Positions 1-11,785 of a stretch of 64,000 nucleotides of DNA are shown here, one piece after another. Under the pieces are notes generated by a model. That model saw nothing but the letters and a program-made list of their open reading frames with translations. It had not been told where the DNA came from and did not search any database. The position numbers and the translations under genes were made by a program. The stretch is from Ectobius pallidus (lineage: Eukaryota; Arthropoda; Insecta; Blattodea; Ectobiidae). The first letter of the stretch is position 1. Each line of letters starts with the position of its first letter. Location: positions 148,023,265 to 148,087,264 of the forward strand of contig CAXKWD010000005.1 in NCBI GenBank assembly GCA_964059195.1, read 5' to 3'.

Positions 1-689
1 AAGAACTGGTAAAGTTTCTGATTAACGTAAAGAAACAATGTTGCCATATATTTGTTATTTTATGGTCAAGTATTTTGTTTCAAACCCTGTTACTGTTGGT
101 ATGACTGGTCACTGCCACTGCCACCTGGATTACTATGATTACTTTACATGCCTAGACTGGTAAAGTGCTACTTTTTGGCGTATTAACAGTCCGATAAGCA
201 GCCGTTTTACAGACCGTGTACTAAAAAATGAATTTTACATATCATTCACAGTACACGATAAATCAAAGAATTATATTATAGAAACGGTGACATGTGCCTT
301 TTCATATTAATCTTACTCCAAGCAACCTAATGTTTTATGCATGCAGCTAATAAATGCTAAACACTTGCAAAATGTATCGGGAGCGCAATATCAGTATTTC
401 ATTGTGTCTGGAAACTAAACTGAACCATGCATAATGCATTATATTTGATATGTACAAGAGTGTAACTCACCTCGGCTGTTCTGTTGCTTTCCCATGCGGC
501 GAATCAGCTAAATGCAATCGATGTATTTCTGACAAATGTTGCCTTCGGAATAACATGCATCTGAAAGGGAATGGAATATTATATAAATAGCCCATATAAC
601 ATGTGCTGCGCAAGAAATATGTAATATCAAACACTATTCCAGCAAATTCTGGAATTTCACCTCAGCTATGGCTTAAATAATCATATGCC
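1..689. other. unassigned AT-rich intergenic DNA
   Basis: No reading frame above about 60 codons, RNA gene or bounded element was recognised here. The stretch is AT-rich and ends where the poly(T) that marks the tail of a minus-strand SINE begins. Confidence 0.5.
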
Positions 690-997
690 TATTTTTTTTT
701 TTAATTTAGCTTTGTTTATAGGGATACTCCTTTTAGCTGCGAGGCCATTTCAGGAGATCGGGGTGTGTGTCTATACTGTAGGGTAGTGATTGTCAATTAT
801 TTCTATTGTTGATGTATTTTAATGGAGTAAATTTCAACTGATATTAATTTAAATGGATATGATACAGGATGAAATGGTGAGGATGATTCATGATATGTAA
901 ATATCCAATTCTGAAATTGCCTTTACGACTGGGGAAACCATGAAAAAATCCCTGTCAAATTGGCCGGCACGGGATTTGAACCTGGGACCTCCCGAAT
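690..997 (-). mobile_element. tRNA-derived SINE copy (SINE-1 family), 5'-truncated
   Basis: The body (near 720 'tactccttttagctgcgagg', then a 'tgtctatactgtagggtag' block) is shared with copies at 5962-6318, 11359-11785 and 13235-13396. Read on the minus strand, it starts inside a tRNA-like head whose B box (GGTTCAAATCC) lies near 973-983, and it ends in an A-rich tail seen as the T run at 692-702. Compared with the copy at 5962, the A-box half of the head is missing. The match breaks off just before 1000, so this is a truncated, non-autonomous copy. Confidence 0.8.
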
Positions 998-1522
998 GAT
1001 ATGCCTATTGCTATCGAAGTAAATAAGAAAATTATAACGTGTAGTAAAATGAGTGCGTGGCATTTAAAAATAGAGTTTCCCGTCTTTTGTAGGTCTCGTA
1101 AGGACATAAAACCAATCAGGCAACAATAAGGACACACAAATGGAACATTTGAAATAAAAATCACCTCTCTTTAACTGACAGAAAGGAGTGAATCCATGAA
1201 ATTAATCAGTCTTCAATAGTTTTGCCGTGTTGGTTCTTGCAGGGTGCGTTTTATGAGTTGTAGATCAGGGATTAAAAAAAAAAATGTATATATATATATT
1301 TATCACATGCCTCAATATATAATCAATATTACTTGTTAAAAAGTTCCTTATTCTACATTCTTACACCGCACACAACTTGAGTTTAGTAAAACTAATTTAC
1401 TTTTGTGACATTATTACTGTAAGAAAATTACTATTAACTGTATATTGCGTTGTTACCACTTAATAACAATCGGCATATTATGAATATAAAGTATCTGGAA
1501 TTGTCTATATGTTACTACATAA

Positions 1523-1825
1523 CAGTAAAACTCCAGTTATCCGGATCGCCAATTATCCGGCGATTCAAGTGGTTTTTGCAGCAGCGAGCATTGGTAAATC
1601 CTCTTTCAGGGTGATTATTTGTGAGAAAAAAAAACTTTTAGCTGACAAAATCGATATTTTGTCAGCAAAACAACTAACCCTGACCGATATGTTAAGGATG
1701 TGATACTTTATGTAAGTACAATACTGTACAATTTAGTTTTTTCAAGAAATACCTTTCTTCATGGTTTATCCAACTATCCGGATTGGGTCCGGTCCCAATT
1801 AATTCGGATAATTTGAGTTCTACTG
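1523..1825. mobile_element. pogo/Tigger-like deletion derivative (about 300 bp)
   Basis: The ends are imperfect inverted repeats: left CAGTAAAACTCCAGTTATCC and, read inward from the right, CAGTAGAACTCAAATTATCC. The right end is followed by TA, as expected for the Tc1/mariner/pogo group; the left TA is one base off. A second TTATCCGG word lies just inside the left end. The interior codes for no recognisable transposase. A related single end lies at 14708. Confidence 0.6.
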
Positions 1826-2271
1826 TATTAACAAAATTTATATTACATTAATATTTCAAATAAACTAAAAATTATATTTTTTTTACACAAAATGACATTT
1901 TCACTCATTTTTCCCATTACGCGAGAAAACTGAAAACCCATACAGAAAGTCAATAAGTGCCACACTTCAGATTTTCTAAGTGCGAGAAAGCGAATAAATC
2001 GTTAAGGAAAGATATGCGAAATCATTCTCCAAATGACCTCATGCGAGAGAAATGTAACTGCTTCTCTTGAGTGATATTGTAAAGCAAACAGCCTTGGAGT
2101 TCTGCAGTAATGCGATTTGAATGGGTAAGCCGATAACTCTGCCTCGGTTCAGTAGACTATCAGCATGGCGCAAGCCATTGCTATGTGTATTGTTCCGATT
2201 TATTGCCATCATATACTGATTTGTGAGTAGAAATAAAACAAAAAGAGTGCGTGGAAGGCCACGCGACATAA

Positions 2272-2880
2272 GTATAACTTTATTTTATTTTTTCAATTTT
2301 TTATTCTTGGATTTTTTCAATTTTGCTGAACTTTTTAATATTGGGTTTTTGGACTTTTTAAATTTTGGATTTTGGACTTTTCATTTTGGTTCTTTCAATT
2401 TTTAATTTTGGATTTTTTAAATTTTCGATCTTTGAGTTGTTAATTTTTTATTTATTTAATTTTTTTATTTTTGGATTTTTTAATTTTTAATTTTATTATT
2501 TATTAAATTTTGGATTTTTGGATGTTATAATTTCTAATTTTGTTTTTTAATTTTGGAAATTTGTATTTTTTAATTTTGGATTTTTAATTTTTTTAATTTT
2601 TTATTTTTGGATTTTTAAATTTTAAATCTTTGAATTTTTTAATTTTGGATTTTTTCAATTTTGATTCTTTGAATTTTTTATTTTTTATTTTTTTATTTTT
2701 GTATTTTAGTTTTTTTTATTTTGGATTTTTAGATTTTTTCAATTTTGGTATTTTCGATTTTTAGTTTTTAATTTTTTATTTTGGAATTTTGGAATTTATT
2801 AAATTTTGGATTTTTGGATGTTTTAATTTTTAATTTTGTTTTTTTTTAACTTTGGAAATTTGTATTTTTTAATTTTGGAT
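2272..2880. repeat. T-rich low-complexity tract with a TTTTTGGATTTTTAA-like period
   Basis: About 600 bp made almost only of T runs broken by 'ggat', 'gga' and 'aatt', with loosely repeated words such as TTTTGGATTTTT. The plus strand is nearly devoid of C. The tract ends abruptly at a LINE 3' tail at 2883. It looks like an expanded, decayed tandem repeat; no coding or RNA function is visible. Confidence 0.8.
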
Positions 2881-2882
2881 TT

Positions 2883-2962
2883 ACGCGGTAATGAACCTCC
2901 GGGTTCCATAAAATAGATAATATACCTTTAGATTGCTTAGGAATTGTCTATTGCCATTGAGG
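2883..2962 (+). mobile_element. LINE-1a family 3' tail (80 bp)
   Basis: The sequence from 'gcggtaatgaacctccgg' through 'gttccataaaatagataat' to 'tctattgccattgagg' matches the 3' ends of the LINE fragments near 18160-18245, 60255-60335 and 61055-61135. Only the final non-coding tail is left, so this is a severely 5'-truncated insertion. It abuts the T-rich tract. Confidence 0.7.
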
Positions 2963-4040
2963 AATTAAGGTCTGAAAAATTTCCTTTGATTACTCCTAAT
3001 CATTGAGTTGATTGTTTTCTGTGCAGTCCGCTCCGAAACACGTAGTTTTGAGTGTGACTGATTTTGTGACTGATTTCGTTTTAGTGTGACTGATTTTCCA
3101 GATTTACCCCAACCGCGAGAAAAGAAGTTTTACTTCAAAAATCACATATCACAGATTTATAAAAAAATTATTAAAACAAAATAAAAATAATTAAAATATA
3201 CAATTGATTAATTTACTCTATTATTAACTTAACAATATATAGGCCTACCTACATTAAAAAACTAGTAAAAGAAAGTTCTTAGCTACATCTGAGTTTCAGC
3301 AGTTGCCAGGTTTCTTTTCTAAACATATTGCATTAGGCTATGGGAAAATAAAAAGTATTAAGACGAAGAAAGAAATGAGAATGTTTGGCATGAAGTATTA
3401 AACCAGTACACTCATTACAATTACAATTGTAACTTCTTTTATCTGCATTAAATAAACTTCAGCTGATGCATTTTTTTTTTTAAATATCATTATCTACTCT
3501 GGAGGTAAATAATAGCTTCCTGTTTCTAATTAGTTTTCTTTGCATGTAAAATGAAAACTTCCTGACAATATTAACATCAATTTTTAAACATAGTCATTTG
3601 TAGACAAATATTAACCCTATTGGCTATTTTTTTCCAAATTTTAAACTTTCAAGATTATATACCTGGTACTTCCCAAGAAGAGATTGGCAATTCAAGAAGG
3701 GAAAAAGTTTACAATAGACCTAATTTCACATAATGTTATTATTTATTGCAAAATTCTGAACAGTAACTGAAAAAAGGGAAAAACGTACGATAGAGTAGAA
3801 GATGACCTCTCTGACCTGTACGACGAACTATTTCCATTACCGTTCGCAAATTTCGCGTTAAATAAAATAATAAGGCATTGCGAAATTAGGAACGTTTGCC
3901 ACACACAGGATCTTCTTAACATTAACATTATATAAACATTACATTTTCGATTGTAGTTTTTCTATTGAATCAGAGAGCTTAACAGTCGAAGGATTTCATA
4001 CATATGACTTAACCGTATTCCAGATTTTGTCTGACCGATG
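2963..4040. other. unassigned AT-rich intergenic DNA
   Basis: No recognisable gene, TIR pair or repeat shared with the rest of the window was found. Short frames here have no coding look. Confidence 0.4.
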
Positions 4041-4044
4041 AACT

Positions 4045-4570
4045 GAATATAAAATCAGGTAAATTGATGTAACAAAGTGCCAGAATGCTTTAGTTTAATC
4101 AGTGATAATTGTGATAGGCAGAAAATAAGTTATATTTTTTATCGATTTCTGAGTTAAGCTCCAGATCGATTCATTAAGCAGGTCTTGCGGAAGAACAAAG
4201 GTCTAAAGTTTGATAAGCTTATGTGAAGGAATATGTGGGTGGCGCGTTGTTTGTCAAAGCTAACTGTATTGCAACTTCCAAAGTCGTATATGAACACTGT
4301 AAAACAATATGTTGTCATGATAATTGATTTGCATTTGACAAATTCCTTCCAATATATTACCATAAAATAGGCGCTAAATTGGGCATTACTCTGGTACAAC
4401 CGATTTGGTCCAATATCAATAGGCTTCTTCCCATGGACGTTATAAATGTGTATACCAAGTTTCATGAAAATCGGATAAAGCGTATTTGAGTTATCGCGTG
4501 TACAGACAAACAGTTAAGACTGACGGACAGATATTTTCTTGTCTCATCAAGTACCATTCTGGTACTTAAT
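4045..4570. repeat. dispersed repeat family Z, copy 1
   Basis: It shares long stretches with 16131-16550: 'aaatcaggtaaa', 'gatgtaacaaagtgccagaa', 'gttaagctccagatcgattc', 'gtttcatgaaaat' and a closing block with a palindrome. The palindrome at 4549-4567 is AAGTACCA-TTC-TGGTACTT. The start ('aagtgccagaatg') and the end are imperfect inverted versions of each other, so a MITE is possible, but no clean TSD was found. The phrase 'tttcatgaaaatcggataaag...gagttatcgcgtgtacagac' also occurs in the other copy. Confidence 0.65.
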
Positions 4571-4746
4571 AACACATTATTTGCAGAAACTTTTCCATGA
4601 TCCCCTAATGTATCCCCTAATTTTTGTTACAGTTATCATCTAACCTTTTCTTTACTCATTATAATTCTTGTAAAACTAGTAGTAAGTGAAGACGTAAATA
4701 TGAAGATTAAACATTTCAACTGAACTCAGAATACAGGAGGGATTTT

Positions 4747-5127
4747 ATGCAATGTACACATCCAATAGCATATATGCATATTAATTTATGTTTTCCTCAA
4801 CAGATAAGCATCACTTCCGTCGACAAGCTCAATAGGAATGAGGCCAGATCGCCTGTCTCTGTGTTAAGAGATTTCGTTACGGTTCAGAGCAAAGGGCAAA
4901 TCGCTTTCTTTGGAACGGTGCAAACGATTCGCCTAGAGCCGAGAAATCTCGTGACTGGGCATGGTCGAATTTACTATTTCCATGCATACCATCATATCTC
5001 GAAAATATATGGAATCTTAATTATATTACGATTGTTCCATAAAGGATGCCCTTTAAGTAAAGCAAGAAATTCCAAGCGTGGAGGCAGTAGCAAAATCGAG
5101 AATTTAGTCGCCAATATTGTAACGTAA
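4747..5127 (+). other. unassigned 126-codon open frame
   Basis: This is an ATG-started frame of balanced composition. Its middle (about codons 25-75, from 'KLNRNEARSPVSVLRDF') has fewer low-complexity residues than surrounding frames. I recognise no domain, signal peptide or motif, and splice sites are not convincing. It may be chance, or it may be the remains of an unrecognised repeat. Confidence 0.12.
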
Positions 5128-5961
5128 GATAGGCTGTAGTATTACAGTCTTTGACAATTATTCGATTTCGAAATATAAAATATTACTGCATAACAAACCT
5201 TTTAGATATGCAAAAATTAAGTAAGTAAATAAATTAATAACTCACTAACTAACTAAATATTTATCATATCAAAAAAGACTTAAATAGCCTATTATTTTGT
5301 ATTTTTACATAGCTCCAACTATTTTATAACAAATTATCAAAAAGAACTAAATATTTTGGAAGTATTTCTACTGACAGCAAACTTTCATTGTATCAAAAAA
5401 GAGCCAGACACAAACTAATTTACATTGTTCTCACTGGAGCAGCTATAAAAACGATTAGCTAAAAACTAAAACCAGTCCAAGTCGTGTCAAAAATTAACAC
5501 TTCCTATCATTGTAGGTTGACTAGAGATAAAGTATACTTTGTGCAACACGTCTTATCTATAAATCAATTATTAAAATGTTACAAACATAAGTAACAACAG
5601 TCTATTAAAGAGTTCTGAAATTTCATGAACATTGAAATATATTATAGCAGAAATCACCAGAATTACAAAACATTACGTCAAGTTATAACTGTGGTTTCTG
5701 AGTGATCCCTTGAAAGCTAGAATTTCAATTTCTGAAATTCTAATGAAAGTGAAAGAAATACTGTCCAGTAATGAAGTTAATGAAAATATGGTTCGTAAAT
5801 TCAATATTGAAACTGTTGAACACAGCCATCAGCTATCTTCAAAAGTGGTCATCATCAATGAGACAATTCAACATTTTTAACTAGATGAACTTATCCACAG
5901 TTCCCCCAAATGGGGTGACATTGAAAACATACTGACATATCTGAAAACAAAAGAAGTGCAT

Positions 5962-6318
5962 CCGAGGTGGCCGAGATGGTAACATCTTGGACTCGCATTC
6001 GGGAGGTCCCAGGTTCAAATCCCGCTGGCCGGCCAATTTGACACGGATTTTTTCATGGTTTCCACAGTCATATAGGCAAATGCCGAATTGGATATTTACA
6101 TACCATGAATCATCCTCACCATTTCATCTTGTATCATATCCATTTAAATTAATATCAGTTGAAATTTACTCCATTAAATACACCGACAATAGAAACAATT
6201 GACAAGCAATAGATCCAAGGCTTACCCTACTGTACAAACAGAGAACCCGAACTCCTGATATGGCCTCGAAGCTAAAACGAGTATAAATACAGCTGAAATA
6301 AATAAATAAATTAATAAG
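5962..6318 (+). mobile_element. SINE-1, best full-length copy
   Basis: The tRNA-like head carries a pol III A box (TGGCCGAGATGG, 5968-5979) and B box (GGTTCAAATCC, 6012-6022). The TGGCCGAG word in the D arm points to a type II (serine/leucine) tRNA ancestor. It is followed by 'GCTGGCCGGCC', a ~250-bp unrelated body and an (AAAT)n-like tail near 6297-6315. The same body is found in inverted orientation at 690-997, 11359-11785 and 13235-13396. The head lacks a clean acceptor stem, so it is not a working tRNA gene. Confidence 0.85.
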
Positions 6319-6495
6319 AAATACAGCTCTCAGAATGTAAGGTGTTTGATCTGTTTGTTTCTTTGAATAGATAGATCTGATATTCATTTTTAACATTTGT
6401 TTCATAAACAAATTTATATCATCTCCTGAATAATTGGCACACACCGTATAATCTCCATTCAACCATGAACAACGTGAGGAAACGCGAAGAGTTAA

Positions 6496-6660
6496 AGAGC
6501 TGCCCAATTGAAGGAAGTGTTGTGTGAGCACCTCTCGAGACTGGAGGGCTTGCAGACAACACTCGCTGACCTGAGTGAGAGGCACAGGAGATACGCTGAG
6601 TGGTGCTTCCAGTCCGCTATGTGGCTGAAGGTTCATGACCCAGTGCTTGCCATTCAGTTC
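6496..6660 (+). other. orphan coding-like segment, about 50 codons
   Basis: The frame from 6496 reads 'KEVLCEHLSRLEGLQTTL' and 'RHRRYAEWCFQSAMWLK', with heptad-like spacing and higher GC than its flanks. The upstream stop is at 6493-6495, and no pyrimidine tract or good acceptor precedes it. It runs into dispersed repeat Y at 6732. I do not recognise the protein. It could be a displaced exon, a processed-gene remnant or an unknown element. Confidence 0.2.
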
Positions 6661-6727
6661 TTAAGTGAAATCTCTTGTATGGGTCAGCATCTAAGGTCAA
6701 CATCAAATATCCAAAGCGGACAGTCAG

Positions 6728-6832
6728 AGAGAAGTCATTCCAAAAATACTTTTCTCGGCTTCTAGACATCGTGAAACATGTTTTCCCGGTGTTATCTGGA
6801 TTTAGATCTTTTTGTCACGATCTCAATACTTA
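6728..6832. repeat. dispersed repeat family Y, copy 1
   Basis: The block 'gtcattccaaaaatac' to 'tttttgtcacga', with 'ttctagacatcgtgaaaca' and 'cggtgttat' between, recurs at 15513-15602. The class is unknown. In the second copy it directly follows a (GACAGACAGACG)-like stretch. Confidence 0.6.
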
Positions 6833-8630
6833 ATTACTTAGTAGCTCCACTATTTTTAGATTAATTATTACATGCCTTAATAGTATTTCTAAACTCAATT
6901 AAATGACATTACATGACTTGAAATAAACTAAAGAATATGATGAAAATAAAACTTGCCAAAAATATCACATACGTCAACATTTTTTTTCTAATTCAAAGTC
7001 AAATGTATCACCATGATACATTGCGACTGATTCATAACATATTTATGTTTTGACTTGACAGAAGATTAAAGAAAGGTAATGTAATGACTATTACATGCAT
7101 CGAAAAAATTAAAAATGAGTATCAAATGTACTTGGTCCCAAATTGTATAAGTATAATACACTTCCTTGGAATATTAAGAATGTAAAATAACTCTTCATAT
7201 TTTAAAATAAATTGAAGTTATTCTTAATCAAAATGCGTTTCTATTCAGTTGAAGACTATTTGAATAATTGTTAATACTGTACTCTTTATTCACTATTTCC
7301 CATGCAATGTACCACTGTCGCTCTTGGAATGCATAAAATAAATGAATTACCGTTGTCAACGCCAGCACCATGGAAACGTGTGCCTATATATATGTATATT
7401 AGAAGGTGGCCCAGATAAAAGCCCCTATTCCAACATACACCTCTCATCAGCATACTAATCAGCGTAACAAAAGCTAGAGAACTCTCACTTCATCCTCAGG
7501 GACCCGAAAATTTCACATGGAATATTTCATAATGAAATGCACAAATGCATAATGCATATTGTATACTGCATATGCATAATTATGCATAATGTATACAATC
7601 TGTATCCTATGCATAAACGCTTTAAATGAATACCTTAAATGCATAATGTATTCTGTAGGATACATTAAATTGCCTTGAATTTCGAAAAAAAATTTAAATG
7701 TAGCCTATGTAAAATTAACAGAATAGGATACAAGAAATAGACCCCAGTCATTATATTGTTTTCTTTGCAAGGATTTATAATAATATAAGATTAGTGTACC
7801 ATTTAAAGGTTAAGTGTTGCGTACACATTAAAGGAAATTTTCTATGTTTGATTTTTCATTACTTTACTTGTATATACATTTGTAATTTATTTATGTGAAA
7901 GGGTTTTACATATAAAATTGTCCAAGTTACATAAAAAATAAAAATGCAATGACTCAATACTAACTTACTGTACGAATAAGACCCTATATTGAACATTGAA
8001 TATCGTATATTGAGTAAGACTCTAAGAGTAAGAAACACATTCCAGCATATAGGTATGTACTGTAAGATCATCTGTGGTGTACAGTCACATGCTTGTAGTA
8101 CTAAAGAAGAACAAGAAGAAATGCTGTGGCTTTGTGGTACGAAGTTGGACCAGAACTAAATAACTTAGGACCTATACTGTCGGAATTTTCGTACACATAG
8201 CCTACTAGGCATTGTGAATTTGGAGGCTTATGAGATTTAGTAAAAATTCTCACTGACACGTCATATTGTGGATAGTTTTCTTATGAAAATGTTTTTATCC
8301 AAATCATTATGAAATGAGGTGAATTTTATTGCGGTAGTGCTGTACATTTTTTCAGGATAGGCTTATTTTTAAAATACATACATTTTCACAGTAATGCTAC
8401 AAAAGTGATGATACTTATAAGTTGAATTTCTATGGAATGTTTTCATGCAGGTATGTCCCTACTGTATCGGTTAGTAAACGAAAACGTTTTTAAGAATTAC
8501 AAAAGTACAGTAAGTATAGTTGATAATAGTATTTCGAATTTTTGGTAACCTTTTAAGGCTTAGGTTATAAATGCAACCATAAATCCTCTTTATTTCTTAG
8601 ATATTTGCTCAATGATTATTTTGTTTTTGT
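6833..8630. other. unassigned AT-rich DNA with an ATGCATAA cluster at 7540-7680
   Basis: No gene was recognised in this 1.8 kb. Between 7540 and 7680 the words ATGCATAA, TGCATATGCA and TTATGCATAA occur repeatedly on both strands, making a locally palindromic patch. The rest is featureless AT-rich sequence. Confidence 0.4.
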
Positions 8631-8634
8631 TACA

Positions 8635-8635
<1 letters not shown>

Positions 8636-8692
<57 letters not shown>
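8636..8692. repeat. (ATT)n microsatellite
   Basis: A nearly pure TTA/ATT trinucleotide run of about 18 units. Confidence 0.95.
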
Positions 8693-8694
<2 letters not shown>

Positions 8695-8769
8695 AATTTT
8701 ACACAAAATTAGTAACATCCATTACTGCTAATCTCAGTCTGTCTGTCTGTCTCTCCTTCTCTTTCTTAG

Positions 8770-9056
8770 TTTATGCGTCCTATCGAGAGGAAGATTAGCT
8801 TACCTTTGGATCACATACAATCGTTTCTGTCCAGACAAGGACATGGAGGGCTACCCCGGATGGGTGATCAGCCCAATGCCGGGACCACCTCCGAGACAAC
8901 ACGAACACTACGGTTGAGACACACCAGCCGCATTTGTTTCCCGTCAGTTGTCTCACAGGTGAGGAAAAACTCCACCTAGGAAACTCGTCCCGACCAGGAA
9001 TCGAACCCGGATCCGCTGCGAGAGGAGAGCGAACGTATCCCCTACGCCATGTTATG
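8770..9056 (-). mobile_element. tRNA-derived SINE-2, single copy
   Basis: On the minus strand a tRNA-like head has an A box near 9039-9049 (TGGCGTAGGGG) and a B box at 8997-9008 (GGGTTCGATTCC). It is followed by a ~220-bp GC-richer body reaching to about 8770. The body differs from SINE-1. The head resembles a 5'-flank tRNA promoter, but no cloverleaf closes properly. An (ATT)n tract lies just beyond the 3' side. Confidence 0.6.
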
Positions 9057-9369
9057 ATACTCTACTAACCTCCAGGACAATATTTCAGTTTTCAGTTTAT
9101 AAAAGCCAGATTTTATCCCTGCACGTGGCTATAGACAAGTTGCTTTCAGTTCAGGAATTTGGATCATCCCGAGATCATTGGCACCGTCAAGCTGCATGGT
9201 TAGCTATTATTAACTACCACACGACGACAAATACAAAACCAAAACAATAGAGCTTTAGTTCATTTATACATAGAGGTCATTTCTTGACACTCGGAAAAGA
9301 TCTTCAACATTGAATAAGCGACCAGCTGTATGAAGTGAAATTTGAACAGCATGAAAGTCCACCTTAGCA

Positions 9370-9540
9370 CAGCGCTTCTCAAACTGGGGATCGTGAGCCT
9401 AAGGGGGATCATGATGTCGTACGAAGGGTGTCACGAAATAAAAATAAAGAAAATATTACGAGAAAAAAATACTTATAAAATTACTTACAAATAAATTAAT
9501 AATTGTTAAAAAACATTTCCAAGAATAGGTTTATTTTAAA
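9370..9540. mobile_element. solitary hAT-type end
   Basis: CAGCGCTTCTCAAACTGG is a typical hAT terminal sequence (CAG..TTCTCAAAC). The sequence after it ('ggatcatgatgtcgtac', then AAATAAAAATAAAG) is AT-rich. No partner end or TSD was found before the LINE fragment that follows. Confidence 0.4.
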
Positions 9541-9544
9541 ACAT

Positions 9545-9835
9545 AAGTTAAATGTTATTCATCATCGTCACGGTTTTTTATGCATGTCTACATCTTCCGT
9601 ATTCTCAATCTCCAAGCCTCTCTATCCTCCCATAGATTTTAATGAATGTTTCTCTCCTTCATGTCTTCATGTATCCCATTAAATCATGTTTCTTTGGTCT
9701 GCCTCTCTTCTTTCTGCCCGGAGGATTCCATCTGAAGATCTTTGGTAATCTCTCCTCCCCCATCCTTCTTACATGACCATACCATACGAATTGTTTTTCC
9801 TTAATTTCATATATTATAGTGACTCTGACTCTAGG
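9545..9835 (-). pseudogene. LINE reverse-transcriptase C-terminal remnant (second LINE family)
   Basis: Translated on the minus strand, the segment gives 'WYGHVRRMGEERLPKIF', then 'PPGRKKRGRPKKTW' and finally 'LWEDRERWRL', with a stop between the last two. This order is the usual C-terminal tail of insect non-LTR retrotransposon polyproteins. The wording differs from the LINE pieces at 59-61 kb, so it is a separate family. It is broken by stop codons and 5'-truncated. Clade assignment needs a search. Confidence 0.65.
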
Positions 9836-9972
9836 CTTTTAAGTTATGGAAAAGTCTAGAAATATGCTACTTTGTAGTATTGTCAAACATCTGGCTGTCA
9901 CCTGTCAATTATAGAATTGTCATGATCATGAAACACGGCTCAGGTTGCCTCTCCAGAGGTTCATTGCTTTAG

Positions 9973-10150
9973 TATTATGAGTGCCACTTCTTAAAGTATC
10001 TTTTTCCAAGAATTACCTCTACCTGCTGCCACCCTAATCCTCTTTGACCTGTCAATCAGTGAATAGAAAGGTAATTAGGCGTATTCAAACTTCTCTGCAG
10101 TTCAGTACAATGTTGACAAATACGTACCACAGCACCTTTACTTCACTTAA
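9973..10150. repeat. dispersed repeat family V, copy 1
   Basis: The sequence 'gtgccacttcttaaagtatc', then 'ctgctgccaccctaatcctc' and 'ggcgtattcaaacttctctg', recurs at 32428-32600 in the same orientation with roughly 85% identity by eye. It is non-coding and its class is unknown. Confidence 0.65.
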
Positions 10151-10692
10151 GAAGTAATGAATGACAGCGGCAACACTGGGGAAACCCACGCGACTACGAG
10201 AGCACCTGTACTTTGTCGGTGACGGTGCAGATTTTCGGATTAGGGAACAATGCTATTATATTCTTTTGTAGATAGACGATGGTTTGGGACGAGGTCTTCT
10301 TAAAATGGCACCAACAGTACACCACCATATTTTCATTATACACATCGCTTTCCTGTGAAGCGGATTGGAATGGATTGCTATAATAAAGTAAAGAATCTAA
10401 ACATGGGAATGAATAATGAATGCTGCTTATCGAAATCCCTACATGCACTAGTACACAGCTGTTAAGCGCTGATATAAAATAGCCTGAGTCAGTGTCGATC
10501 CCCGGACATTCAACTCAATGTGCTCAGTGACCAGAACATATCGCAGTGTGAGCAACCAAGCCTGGCTCATGGAGTGATACGGAGGATAACATATAACAAT
10601 GCCAAGCAGATATTTGTGTGGATCACGTCATGTTCTCTATATGGACATATTAGTCACTGGCAGCCTAAGTCCCTCAACAACCAGTAGCAGTA

Positions 10693-10754
<62 letters not shown>
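10693..10754. repeat. (AAT)n microsatellite
   Basis: About 20 units of AAT/TAA. It gives spurious poly-Asn and poly-Ile frames on the two strands. Confidence 0.95.
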
Positions 10755-11356
10755 CTGGAGACAGGACAGGAAGAAATTAGAAGAGTTCATAAATTTAAAT
10801 ATTTGGGGTAAATTTTGTAAGCCGATGGGAAAATCTCCTCTGAAATCGAGAAAAGATGAGTCCAGGAAAAAGGACAATTGGCATATTATATTCAATTCTA
10901 CGGAGAAAGAACATTTGAAACTAAACAGAGAAATTGATGTCATTGATACAAAGTATTATGTTTTATGGGGCCCATACATGGACATTAAGAATACAACCAA
11001 ATTAATTAAGAGATTGGCTGCAGAATGGACTTCTGGAGAGCAGCAGCCGGGGTATCGAGGTGAGAAAAAAATAAAAAATTCAAGAATTAGAAAAATAATG
11101 GCGGTGGAGTAGACAAAACAAGTAAAAAGTTGGGTAAATTGAACTTTTCCACCAGCTCTACTTTTCCTACAGATTTCCCAGATAAATTTTCCCTAACAAG
11201 TTTAATTTCCCTTATCACTTGTATCATTGGTAGATGTAGGCCCTAGCTGTACTAAATTAGCTTAATACGCAAAACAAAATAAACGATAAGACGTAGGCTA
11301 ACGAAAAGTGGAAACTGGGTAGTGTGTTCATGGTGACAATCTTATCTCGTGTGAAG

Positions 11357-11358
<2 letters not shown>

Positions 11359-11390
<32 letters not shown>

Positions 11391-11785
11391 ATTTCAGCTG
11401 TATTTATACTCCTTTTAGCTACGAGGCCATATCAGGAGTTCAGGATCTATGTCTATACAGTAGGGTAGACAATTGACTGTCAATTTTACAGTAGGGTAGC
11501 CCATGGAACTATTGATTGTAAATTATACAGTAGGGTAGACCATGAAACTATTGATTGTCAATTATTATCTATTGTTAGTGCATTTTATGGAGTAAATATC
11601 AACCAATATTAATTTAAATGGATATGATACAGGATATGAGGATGATTCATGGTATGTAAATATCCAATTCGGCATTTGCCTTCACGACTGGGAAAACCGT
11701 AAAAAAACGATCAAATTGGCCGGCCACGGGATTTGAACCTGGGATCTCCAAAGACGTTACCATTTCGGCCACCTCGCTCGGTGTG
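11359..11785 (-). mobile_element. SINE-1 copy with internal triplication
   Basis: The poly(T) run at 11360-11382 is the A tail of a minus-strand insertion. The head at the right end has an A box at 11760-11771 and a B box at 11729-11739, but the anticodon-loop part between them has lost about 12 bases relative to the copy at 5962. Near 11458-11570 the body word 'cagtagggtag..actattgattgt' occurs three times about 55 bp apart, so this copy is longer than its relatives. Confidence 0.85.

Noticed and set aside
1509..1703. 64-codon frame as a pogo transposase
   Set aside because: It overlaps the left TIR of the element and shows no helix-turn-helix or DDE motif.
4549..4567. Hairpin AAGTACCA-TTC-TGGTACTT as a Helitron 3' end
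   Set aside because: No CTRR terminus follows at the right distance and no 5' TC start was found; the palindrome is an internal part of repeat Z.
5962..6035. A possible true tRNA gene (A and B boxes with type II-like D arm)
   Set aside because: The acceptor stem does not pair, and the same head with the same 3' body occurs at three other places, so it is a SINE head.
10599..10943. Frames with poly-Asn or poly-Ile at 10.7 kb, and similar ones at 13.4 and 63.1 kb
   Set aside because: They are translations of AAT microsatellites.
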